A stretch of 64,000 nucleotides of DNA from the NCBI RefSeq assembly GCF_040222385.1, contig NZ_JAVKDF010000039.1:272358-336357 (forward strand), written 5' to 3'. Under the pieces are notes generated by a model. That model saw only the letters and a program-made list of their open reading frames with translations, searched no databases and was not told the DNA's origin. Both the position numbers and the translations under genes were made by a program. Shown piece by piece: positions 17,192-24,190 of the stretch. The stretch is from Imperialibacter sp040222385. GTDB lineage: Bacteria; Bacteroidota; Bacteroidia; Cytophagales; Cyclobacteriaceae. Numbering within the stretch: position 1 is the first letter of the stretch; each line of letters starts with the position of its first letter.

Positions 17192-18049
17192 ATGAAGGAC
17201 GTTACACCGCATCAGATGGAAGAGCTTTGGGAGGAAGATCTTCTGGAAAGATATCCGGAAGAAGGAAAGCCTGCCAAAGCAAAAGACGAATTCAGAAACT
17301 ACGATGACCCCGCCAGAGACACGGTAAGGGAATTTTACCGGGTCAACCACATCAATCAGACCTATGACTTTGTGATGGCGAAGGAAAAGGAGTTTCTCAA
17401 ATTTGACAAGCGGGAAATGAAGCTCTGGGATGCAGTAGAGTTTCTGAATACCCTGGTGGATGATTCCGACCCGGATACGGATTTGGATCAGACCCAGCAC
17501 CTGCTGCAAACTTCAGAAGCCATCCGTGCCGATGGGCACCCCGACTGGTTTGTGCTTACAGGCTTTCTTCACGACCTGGGCAAAGTGCTTTGCCTTTTTG
17601 GTGAGCCTCAGTGGTGTGTGGTGGGTGATACGTTTCCAGTGGGCTGCAAGCATTCAGACAAGATTGTATACCCGGAGTTTTTCAAAGACAATGCCGACAC
17701 GTACAACGAGCGCTTTAATACCAAGTATGGCGTTTACGAACCAAATTGCGGACTGGACAATGTACACCTTTCATGGGGGCACGATGAATACATCTACCAA
17801 ATTATGAAAGACTACCTGCCTGCTGAAGGGCTGGCAATGCTGCGGTATCATAGCTTCTATTCGCAGCACAGAGAAAATGCTTACGAGCATTTGATGAACA
17901 AGGACGACCACAAGCTGTTTGAGTGGGTCAACAAGTTTAATCCATACGATCTTTACTCCAAGGCGGCTCAACCACCCAATGTGAAAGAGCTAAGACCATT
18001 CTACGAAGACCTGGCTTCCAAATACCTGCCAGACACTTTGAAGTTTTGA
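17192..18049 (+). CDS. Inositol oxygenase (myo-inositol oxygenase family)
   Basis: A 285-residue di-iron HD-fold oxygenase that converts myo-inositol to D-glucuronate. The iron ligands are recognisable: His103 in QTQHLLQTSEAIR, His127-Asp128 in TGFLHDLGKVL, and the later LSWGHDEYIYQ and RYHSFYSQH histidines. The length equals the eukaryotic enzyme. It sits directly behind the sodium symporter, a layout that implies uptake followed by oxidation. A strong terminator follows the stop codon. Confidence 0.95.
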   Translation: MKDVTPHQMEELWEEDLLERYPEEGKPAKAKDEFRNYDDPARDTVREFYRVNHINQTYDFVMAKEKEFLKFDKREMKLWDAVEFLNTLVDDSDPDTDLDQTQHLLQTSEAIRADGHPDWFVLTGFLHDLGKVLCLFGEPQWCVVGDTFPVGCKHSDKIVYPEFFKDNADTYNERFNTKYGVYEPNCGLDNVHLSWGHDEYIYQIMKDYLPAEGLAMLRYHSFYSQHRENAYEHLMNKDDHKLFEWVNKFNPYDLYSKAAQPPNVKELRPFYEDLASKYLPDTLKF

Positions 18050-18073
18050 TCTGCGAAAACAATAACAGTTATG

Positions 18074-18100
18074 ACCGGAAGAACCTCTTCCGGTTTTTTT
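18074..18100 (+). terminator. Rho-independent terminator after inositol oxygenase
   Basis: ACCGGAAGA (18074-18082) and TCTTCCGGT (18086-18094) form a perfect 9-bp stem with a 3-base loop, followed by seven T. It ends the symporter/oxygenase operon. Confidence 0.92.
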
Positions 18101-18111
18101 AATTTTAGCTC

Positions 18112-19848
18112 ATGAGAAATCTACTATTATCTTTTATTGCCGTGTTTTCTATCGGATGCCTTTCAGGTTGTGAAGAGCCAGAACTGAAGCGGCCTAATAT
18201 TCTCCTTGTGCTTACCGACGACCAGGGTTGGGGCGACCTGGCTTTTCATGGAAATGATAGTGTGAGTACTCCACACCTTGATTGGCTGGCACAACATGCT
18301 ACGGAGTTTACAAGGTTCTACGTTTCTCCAGTTTGTGCACCCACCAGGGCGAGTATCCTCACCGGGCGCTACCACCTGGCCACTGGCACCTCGTGGGTAA
18401 CGCACCGAATGGAAGTGATGCGTGAGGGAGAAGTGACAATGGCTGAGGTAATGAAAGCTGCCGGTTACCGTACAGGGCTGTTTGGGAAGTGGCACAATGG
18501 CAAGCAGTACCCACATGATCCTGTTGGGCAGGGTTTTCAGGAGTTTTTTGGCTTCAAAGAAGGCCACTTTAATAACTACTTCGACGCTACACTCACGCAC
18601 AATTTTGAGGAGGTAAAGACGCAGGGATACATGGCCAACGTGCTGGCTGACAAAGCCATGGAGTTTATGGCCAACGACGGCCCTTTCTTGTGCATGCTAA
18701 CACTCAACACCCCTCATGGACCTTTTCAGGTGCCTGATGAATATTTTGATAAGTATGCGGCGATGGGATTGAGCAACAAGGATGCAGCCGTCTATGGAAT
18801 GGTCGAGAACATTGATGACATTATGGGGCGTTTGCTTGATCATTTGAATGCCATTCAGAAAGAGGAAGAAACCATCGTCATTTTCATGACAGACAACGGC
18901 CCCAACGGCGTGCGTTACAATGGCGGCTTTAAAGGTATTAAAGCCCATGTCGACGAGGGTGGGGTGAGAGTACCTTTTTTGATCCGCTACCCCCGACTTG
19001 GCTGGGACAAGGGGGCGAAGATTGAAAAGATGGCGGCGCATATTGATATCCTACCGACGCTGGCTGAGCTGACAGGGATTGTGCTGCCCGATAGCCTGAA
19101 TATCCATGGAAAGAGTTTGCTTCCAATGACTGAATCGGCACCTGGCTGGCCCAATCGAAAGTTTTACACACACCAGGTGATTCGTGAAGTGGATACTATT
19201 CCGTCGGCTGTTCGGAGCGATCAGTACTTGCTGACAATGAAGCCTAATGAAACGGCTCTTTATGACCTGCTGGCCGACCCATTCCAAAAGCAGAACATTA
19301 TTGATTCGCTGCCAGAGCTGGCGGCAAGTATGCAGGCCGACTATCGAAAATGGTTTGCTGAAGTAACCAAAAAAGGAACAACGCCGGAACCCATCCAAAT
19401 AGGTCATGCCCAAGTGCCCGAAATAGAGCTGCCTGCTCCAGATGTGTTTGCTAAAGAAGCGATAGCATTTAAAGGAGGTATTGGTTGGGCAAACGATTGG
19501 TTTACCAGCATGAGCAACGATTCAAAAGCAGCCTGGGACTTGCAGGTTGTTGATACAGCCACTTATGCGGTGTATGTGGAAATGGCATGTGAAACAGCGA
19601 CACCTTTTAATGTTCGCATTTCACTTGGAAGAGAGGTTGTTCAAAAGGAGATTTCCGCAAGTCTTTCGGCTCCGCAACTTGAAAGCCCTGATCGTGATGA
19701 CCGTGGAGAGGTATATGAAAGAAAATGGCCATTGGTATTTGTCGGCAACCTGAAAGTAAACCCGGGAAGTGGCGAACTAAGTGTCAGTGTTAACGGTTTT
19801 TCTGGAAACAGTTTGGAGATTAAGTCAATCAGGTTGAGGATGTTATAA
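18112..19848 (+). CDS. Cys-type sulfatase lipoprotein (arylsulfatase family)
   Basis: A 578-residue sulfatase. The catalytic formylglycine precursor is Cys75 in the CAPTR motif (75-79), followed by ASILTGRY. Metal residues Asp36-Asp37 lie in LTDDQGW, and a later Ca2+ motif is TDNGPNG. The N-terminal signal ends in LSGC (Cys20), predicting a lipoprotein. About 110 extra C-terminal residues (from about 465) look like a beta-rich appendage. It would remove sulfate esters from a polysaccharide or small molecule. Maturation needs a formylglycine-generating enzyme, which is not in this window. It is followed by the tRNA-Pro gene. Confidence 0.93.
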   Translation: MRNLLLSFIAVFSIGCLSGCEEPELKRPNILLVLTDDQGWGDLAFHGNDSVSTPHLDWLAQHATEFTRFYVSPVCAPTRASILTGRYHLATGTSWVTHRMEVMREGEVTMAEVMKAAGYRTGLFGKWHNGKQYPHDPVGQGFQEFFGFKEGHFNNYFDATLTHNFEEVKTQGYMANVLADKAMEFMANDGPFLCMLTLNTPHGPFQVPDEYFDKYAAMGLSNKDAAVYGMVENIDDIMGRLLDHLNAIQKEEETIVIFMTDNGPNGVRYNGGFKGIKAHVDEGGVRVPFLIRYPRLGWDKGAKIEKMAAHIDILPTLAELTGIVLPDSLNIHGKSLLPMTESAPGWPNRKFYTHQVIREVDTIPSAVRSDQYLLTMKPNETALYDLLADPFQKQNIIDSLPELAASMQADYRKWFAEVTKKGTTPEPIQIGHAQVPEIELPAPDVFAKEAIAFKGGIGWANDWFTSMSNDSKAAWDLQVVDTATYAVYVEMACETATPFNVRISLGREVVQKEISASLSAPQLESPDRDDRGEVYERKWPLVFVGNLKVNPGSGELSVSVNGFSGNSLEIKSIRLRML

Positions 19849-19955
19849 TGATTGATGAATTAAAGTGAAAAAAGTATTGTGTGGAAATGGAAGATTCCGC
19901 ATCTTTGCAGCCTCGTTTGAGAATCAGGGCACACGGAACCTGATTGATTGAAGTA

Positions 19956-20029
<74 letters not shown>

Positions 20030-20051
20030 CAACAAAGGTTCATCTGAACCC

Positions 20052-20087
20052 AAAAGCCTGCAAATCTTACGATTTGCGGGCTTTTTT
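20052..20087 (+). terminator. Terminator directly after tRNA-Pro (element-borne)
   Basis: AAAAGCCTGCAAATC (20052-20066) pairs with GATTTGCGGGCTTTT (20071-20085) around a TTAC loop and ends in a T-run. It lies inside the element 20 bp past attL, so the element supplies a terminator for the tRNA it occupies. Confidence 0.85.
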
Positions 20088-20141
20088 ATTTTTTATGTAT
20101 CAGTTCGATTTAGACAATTTCAGCAAAAATGAGACCTATCC

Positions 20142-20268
20142 GGTGAACCAAATGAATGGTTTATTTTAGTTCACCAGATTGATGCAAATAGCTGTAAAAC
20201 AGATAGTTGCATCACACATTTTGAACTGCTTTAGGTCTGTTTGAGTGGCCTTGTGGAAGCAGTTCACC
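20142..20268. promoter_or_regulatory. Candidate integrase arm-type sites, left end
   Basis: Three copies of GGTGAAC/GTTCACC lie between attL and the integrase: 20142-20148 (minus orientation), 20169-20175 and 20262-20268 (plus orientation). Two more copies lie near the right end (63481-63487 and 63528-63534). Clustering at both ends is what arm-type binding sites of lambda/IntDOT-like integrases look like. Confidence 0.55.
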
Positions 20269-20313
20269 ACGAGAGGAATCATTTTAACACAAACACTCAA
20301 AAGCTGAATTATC

Positions 20314-21561
20314 ATGAGAACTACAAACACCTTCGGAGTTCAGTTCATCACAAGAACTAACAAGGCCAAAGATGGCCTCCTCCCAATCTATGCCAGGGTC
20401 ACCGTTGATGGCCGCAGAGTTGAAATATCATTGAAGCGCTGGATCAAACCAGGCGACTGGAATGGCAGCAAAGGCATGGCCAAGGGCAGCCGGGAAGAAA
20501 TCAAATCGCTCAATCATTATTTGGATGAGGTTCAGGCCCGTATCATGGAATGCTACCAGGAGATGCAAGTGCAAAAGCGGTTGATCACCGCAGATGCCAT
20601 CAAGAGCATGTTCCTGGGTACAGACCAAAAGGATTTCACCTTGTGTAAGCTGGTGGATTATCATAACCAGGCCATGAGGGATACACTGACTTGGGGCACG
20701 ATGAAAAACTACTTCACCACACAGAAGTACATCCACCGATTTTTGAAAGAGCGCTTTGGAACTACCGACATGTTTCTATCCGAGCTCTCCTATAAGTTCA
20801 TCACTGATTTTGAATTCTACCTCCGCAATTACAAGCCCAAAGACCACCAGAAGCCGCTTGGCAATAATGGAGTGATGAAGCACCTGGAGCGTTTCCGGAA
20901 AATGGTGACCATGGCTGTAAAAATGGAATGGGTAAGCCGGGATCCATTTGATAAGTACCAACTCAAATTTCATCGGGTGGATAGGGATTTCCTCAATCAA
21001 GAAGAGCTGGAGGCAGTAGAAAACAAAGACTTCAAAATTGTGCGTTTGCAGTGGGTAAGAGATCTGTTTGTATTCAGTTGCTATACCGGACTGGCCTACA
21101 TCGATGCAATGAACCTGACGCCATCCAACATTACGATTGGCATTGATGGAGAATACTGGCTTTCGACCTGTAGGCAAAAGACTGACCAGCCAGTAAGGGT
21201 TCCTATCCTTCCCAAAGCCTGGGAAATAATAGAGAAATACAAGACCCATCCAAGGGCATTGCAGAAAGGATCTGTATTCCCTATGATCTCTAACCAAAAG
21301 CTTAACTCCTACTTGAAAGAAATTGCCGACCTCTGCGGAATTGAAAAAAACCTCACCTTTCACCTGGCCAGACATACATTTGCCACCACCGTTACCCTTT
21401 GTAATGGCGTCCCGTTGGAGACCGTCAGCAAAATGCTCGGCCATTCAAAGATTACTACCACCCAGGTTTATGCTAAGGTCGTAGAGAAGAAGGTAAGCGA
21501 GGATATGCAGGCTCTCCGTGAAAGGCTGGCAGCACCGAAATTAATGAGAAGGGCGAAGTAG
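20314..21561 (+). CDS. int: Tyrosine integrase (IntDOT-like, Bacteroidota type)
   Basis: A 415-residue site-specific recombinase. Domain order is an N-terminal arm-binding domain (about 1-90), a SAM-like core-binding domain (about 100-200) and a catalytic domain (about 215-405). Catalytic residues are His350 and Arg353 in HLARHTFATT, His377 in LGHSKITTT and the nucleophile Tyr386 in TQVYAKV. The place of the first catalytic Arg reads TGLAYIDA, with Ala where most integrases have Arg. The same substitution class is known in IntDOT relatives. It lies about 280 bp inside attL and reads inwards, with a terminator overlapping its stop. Confidence 0.95.
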   Translation: MRTTNTFGVQFITRTNKAKDGLLPIYARVTVDGRRVEISLKRWIKPGDWNGSKGMAKGSREEIKSLNHYLDEVQARIMECYQEMQVQKRLITADAIKSMFLGTDQKDFTLCKLVDYHNQAMRDTLTWGTMKNYFTTQKYIHRFLKERFGTTDMFLSELSYKFITDFEFYLRNYKPKDHQKPLGNNGVMKHLERFRKMVTMAVKMEWVSRDPFDKYQLKFHRVDRDFLNQEELEAVENKDFKIVRLQWVRDLFVFSCYTGLAYIDAMNLTPSNITIGIDGEYWLSTCRQKTDQPVRVPILPKAWEIIEKYKTHPRALQKGSVFPMISNQKLNSYLKEIADLCGIEKNLTFHLARHTFATTVTLCNGVPLETVSKMLGHSKITTTQVYAKVVEKKVSEDMQALRERLAAPKLMRRAK

Positions 21562-21571
21562 CCCTTTTTTT
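21549..21571 (+). terminator. Terminator overlapping the integrase stop codon
   Basis: AAGGGC (21549-21554) and GCCCTT (21561-21566) form a stem with a 6-base loop, followed by a run of T. The integrase stop codon TAG is in the loop/stem junction (21559-21561). Confidence 0.75.
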
Positions 21572-21630
21572 GTATTTAAGTACTTGCTTAAATACATTTA
21601 ATTTCTTAGCTTTGTTAAGCAAATGCTTAA
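21572..21630 (+). promoter_or_regulatory. Promoter and double operator of the ArsR-type regulator
   Basis: Operator 1 is GTATTTAAG-N6-CTTAAATAC (21572-21595, 9-bp perfect arms). Operator 2 is TTAAGCA-AA-TGCTTAA (21615-21630, 7-bp perfect arms). Between them lies TAGCTTTG (21607-21614), a match to the Bacteroidota -7 element TAnnTTTG, with CTTG 20 bp upstream as a -33 element. One operator thus covers the -33 region and the other the transcription start, an arrangement suited to steric repression by an ArsR/SmtB dimer. Confidence 0.75.
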
Positions 21631-21640
21631 ATACGAAGTT

Positions 21641-22009
21641 ATGAATACATGTATTCGTGTCTTTGCCGATAGCGACCAGATCAATAGGTGCAGGGAAGAC
21701 TTGAAAAGCAAGGAGGAAGGACTTTTAGAACTGGCAGATGTACTGAATCTTGCCGGTAATGCGGTCCGCCTCAAAATCCTGTACCTCTTGAAGCAGGAAA
21801 ATGAACTTTGTCCGTGCGACTTGTCAGACATCCTGGGCATGACCGTGCCGGCCGTCTCACAGCATTTGAAAAAACTGAAGGATGCAAGAATCGTGACGAC
21901 TAAAAAATCGGGACAAACCATATTCTATTCAGTAGAAGCGCAAAGTCAGCGAATCATTTCATCTGTGCTCGATTTGTTTAAGCTCCCAAATTCAATTCCT
22001 ACCTTATGA
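21641..22009 (+). CDS. ArsR/SmtB-family metal-responsive repressor
   Basis: A 122-residue winged-helix repressor. The helix-turn-helix region contains LCPCDLSDILGM and VPAVSQHLKKLKDARIV. The Cys-x-Cys in LCPCDL lies where ArsR/CadC proteins bind As(III), Sb(III) or soft metals (ELCVCDL in ArsR). ATG 21641 is preferred over ATG 21623, because the latter lies inside operator 2. It overlaps the CsoR-like gene by 4 bp (ATGA) and heads the mercury-type module. The inducer is probably Hg(II) or another thiophilic metal, by context. Confidence 0.9.
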   Translation: MNTCIRVFADSDQINRCREDLKSKEEGLLELADVLNLAGNAVRLKILYLLKQENELCPCDLSDILGMTVPAVSQHLKKLKDARIVTTKKSGQTIFYSVEAQSQRIISSVLDLFKLPNSIPTL

Positions 22010-22395
22010 TACCCCATGATCTCACTCAAAGCATAAAGGTTTCACTAAAAACAGCAACAGGTCAGCTGGGATACATCCTTAGCAAAATAGATGATGTGGA
22101 CCAGGTTGAAAATATCCTTTTGCAGCTAAAAGCTGTGCAATCCATGCTTGCTAAGACTACTTACGAGTTATTGGATGATGCCTACAGGAAAGCACTAGCA
22201 GAAAGGATCTCGTCAGCTTACCAGAGCTGCCCTGGCGACTGTGGCAATGAAGAAACAATAGAAAAGCTGAGAAAACTATTTCCAGAGCTTAAACTCGAAG
22301 AAGTGCCTAAAAAACTACGAGAAGCCCGCATGGTGGAAGAAGAATTGAAGAAATTTTTATCCGAACGTTTGGATACCCCCTCCCCCCGTGACTGA
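22006..22395 (+). CDS. CsoR/DUF156-like helical protein lacking the usual metal ligands
   Basis: A 129-residue helical protein. Residues of about 10-70 resemble the CsoR/FrmR repressor core (TATGQLGYILSKI, ILLQLKAVQSMLAKTTYELL). No Cys or His is present at the metal-ligand positions of CsoR; the only cysteines are in SCPGDC (about 75-80). The C-terminal third is a charged helix. It is translationally coupled to the ArsR gene (4-bp overlap). It could be a cofactor of the repressor or a divergent sensor. The family assignment is by pattern only. Confidence 0.6.
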   Translation: MIPHDLTQSIKVSLKTATGQLGYILSKIDDVDQVENILLQLKAVQSMLAKTTYELLDDAYRKALAERISSAYQSCPGDCGNEETIEKLRKLFPELKLEEVPKKLREARMVEEELKKFLSERLDTPSPRD

Positions 22396-22429
22396 CCTTT
22401 GGAGAGATGTTTCATTAAAATAGATTGAT

Positions 22430-22633
22430 ATGAAAAGTAAACTCATGATTTTCGCAACAGCGAGTATTCTCGCAATTGGTGGCCTTGCCTACGGGATCAA
22501 CTCATCTCCAAAAGCTTGTCCTTTGGAAGGTACTCCAGATTGTCCAAAAGTTACCTGCCCTTTGGCAGGCACTCCTGAATGTCCTTATGACATGAAAGTG
22601 GCGGAAGTACCCGCCTGCTGTAAGAAAAAGTAA
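22430..22633 (+). CDS. Small exported Cys-rich protein with a duplicated motif
   Basis: A 67-residue protein with a signal peptide (about 1-22). The mature part repeats the motif CPLEGTPDCP / CPLAGTPECP and ends in ACCKKK. Its seven cysteines in about 40 residues suggest soft-metal binding in the periplasm. It lies between the ArsR/CsoR-like pair and merTP, so a periplasmic mercury or thiophilic metal scavenger is a reasonable inference. Confidence 0.75.
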   Translation: MKSKLMIFATASILAIGGLAYGINSSPKACPLEGTPDCPKVTCPLAGTPECPYDMKVAEVPACCKKK

Positions 22634-22638
22634 CTGGG

Positions 22639-22662
22639 AGGGCGCAGAGCCCTTCTTTTTTT
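22639..22662 (+). terminator. Short hairpin with T-run between the Cys-rich protein and merTP
   Basis: AGGGC (22639-22643) and GCCCT (22649-22653) with a 5-base loop are followed by TTCTTTTTTT. The stem is short, so partial termination or attenuation before merTP is more likely than a full stop. Confidence 0.5.
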
Positions 22663-22675
22663 GAAAATTAAGTAT

Positions 22676-23275
22676 ATGAAAAATTCCCTTTTAACCAGCG
22701 GCCTTTTAGCCGCTTTAGTAAGCTCCCTTTGCTGCATCAGCCCGGTGCTTGCATTAGTGGCCGGTGCAAGCGGGATTGCGTCCACTTTCTCATGGCTCGA
22801 TCCGGCAAGGCCTTTTTTTGTCGGCATCACAGTGGTTGTATTAGGCTTTGCCTGGTATCAGAAACTCAAACCAAAGGCCAAAAAGGAAAAAGAATGTGCC
22901 TGTGAGGAGAACCTTCAGCCCTCCTTTTGGCAAACAAGAAAGTTCCTTTCAATAATCACGGTCTTTGCTGCCCTGATGTTGGCGTTCCCGCTTTATGCTC
23001 ACATTTTCTACCCTAAATCTGAAAAGCAAGTGATCATCGTTGATAAGTCAGACATTCAGACCGTAAATTTTCAAATCAAAGGCATGACTTGTCAGGGGTG
23101 CGCAGCGCATGTAGTGCATGAAGTAAATAAGCTCAGCGGCATCCTGAATGTAACCGCCTCCTACGACCAGGGCAATGCCATCGTAGAATTTGATAAATCC
23201 AAAACGGACGTCCTTGAAATTGAACAAGCCATCAACTCAACCGGATATTCAGTGACCAATAAAACAGAGAAATAA
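22676..23275 (+). CDS. merTP: MerTP-type mercuric ion transport fusion
   Basis: A 199-residue fusion. The MerT part has three membrane spans, with the vicinal Cys19-Cys20 in SSLCCISPVL in the first. After a short cytoplasmic CACEENL segment and a third span, a MerP-like HMA domain follows, with GMTCQGC (Cys139, Cys142). It would take up Hg(II) from the periplasm and deliver it to the cytoplasm. ATG 22676 is preferred over an upstream TTG. No mercuric reductase is encoded in the window, which is odd because uptake without reduction would be harmful. Confidence 0.88.
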   Translation: MKNSLLTSGLLAALVSSLCCISPVLALVAGASGIASTFSWLDPARPFFVGITVVVLGFAWYQKLKPKAKKEKECACEENLQPSFWQTRKFLSIITVFAALMLAFPLYAHIFYPKSEKQVIIVDKSDIQTVNFQIKGMTCQGCAAHVVHEVNKLSGILNVTASYDQGNAIVEFDKSKTDVLEIEQAINSTGYSVTNKTEK

Positions 23276-23488
23276 ATGGAAATCATCTTAGAATCTACCA
23301 TCACTTGCCCCAACTGCGGACATCAGAAAGAAGAAACTATGCCGACTGACGCCTGTCAGTATTTCTATGAATGTGAAAACTGCCACCAGGTGCTAAAACC
23401 AAAGGAAGGGGATTGCTGCGTGTATTGCAGCTATGGTTCAGCACCTTGTCCACCAGTACAATTGGATTCTGATCAAGCATGTTGCTAG
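23276..23488 (+). CDS. GDCCVxC domain small zinc-ribbon-like protein
   Basis: A 70-residue cytoplasmic protein whose start codon directly abuts the merTP stop. It has a CPNCGHQKEE ribbon, a CENCHQ second pair, then the family hallmark GDCCVYCSYGSAPCPP. Some members of this family are selenoproteins with Sec replacing one Cys; here all positions are Cys and there is no in-frame TGA. It is typically found next to mercury or organomercury genes, as here. The function is unknown; soft-metal transfer or binding is inferred. Confidence 0.85.
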   Translation: MEIILESTITCPNCGHQKEETMPTDACQYFYECENCHQVLKPKEGDCCVYCSYGSAPCPPVQLDSDQACC

Positions 23489-23506
23489 GGTAGACAATGC
23501 TTTATG

Positions 23507-23571
23507 TGACATACATCATGTTTTGACATGTGCAATGTCATAGCCCTCTCAATAACCGTTGCGTACTTTTG
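23507..23571 (+). promoter_or_regulatory. Dyads and -7 element upstream of the exported HFC/CC/PP protein
   Basis: TGACAT-GTGCA-ATGTCA (23524-23540) is a perfect 6-5-6 inverted repeat, and another TGACAT is at 23507-23512. TACTTTTG at 23564-23571 matches the TAnnTTTG promoter element. The start codon of the next gene is about 65 bp further on. Confidence 0.5.
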
Positions 23572-23637
23572 GGTCATATTGAAGGGAATACTAAATAGAT
23601 ACCCTTTCAATGAATGGCATTTTACATCAAAAGGCTC

Positions 23638-24018
23638 ATGAAGCGCAACTTATATATCGTCCTGCTCATTGTAATGCTTCTCCCTGGCAAAGGGATGGCA
23701 GTGTTTCAGCACTTTTGCGGGGGCGAACTGATCAGCTTCGAGCTTTTTCTAAAACACCACGAACCATGCTGTGACGATCACAGCAACCCTTGTGATGGTT
23801 GTGAGGATCAGGAAACCATCTTCTCTCTCGATGATTTCAGGACACCTCATTCTGACATTCCGGTCATTGCTTCTTCACCAGCGGCATTGGCTCAGCCATC
23901 TTTTCATTTGCCTTCTACACAATTTTTCGAGTCAAGAAACTACACAACTTCTAAAAAGGCTCCCCCCGGCTGGTCAGGGCGGTATCGCTCTATCCTGTTC
24001 CAGTCATTTCTTCTTTAG
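23638..24018 (+). CDS. HYC_CC_PP-like exported metal-associated small protein
   Basis: A 126-residue exported protein from ATG 23638 (an alternative ATG at 23614 adds eight residues). A signal peptide is followed by FQHFCGGELISF, then EPCCDDHSNPCDGCED, and a late PPGW. This order (H-[YF]-C, vicinal CC, PP) matches the Bacteroidota HYC_CC_PP family, which recurs next to copper and heavy-metal efflux genes. Two similar genes lie upstream of the two CusA genes in this element. The role is not established. Confidence 0.7.
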   Translation: MKRNLYIVLLIVMLLPGKGMAVFQHFCGGELISFELFLKHHEPCCDDHSNPCDGCEDQETIFSLDDFRTPHSDIPVIASSPAALAQPSFHLPSTQFFESRNYTTSKKAPPGWSGRYRSILFQSFLL

Positions 24019-24190
24019 CTAACATCTGATTATCAGTTAGTTGTCCGGGTTACAAAACCTTCGGGCAATGTTGGAAATGGTTCTGTGAAATATAGCTGTT
24101 CCGGGATATTTAAACAGCATTAGACACCATCTATCCGACAAAACTATCATCAAGTTTCTTTAATCAGACTTTCAACAAAATGTTAAAATC

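Noticed and set aside
23276..23488. Possible selenoprotein in the GDCCVxC family
   Set aside because: All key positions are Cys and there is no in-frame TGA.
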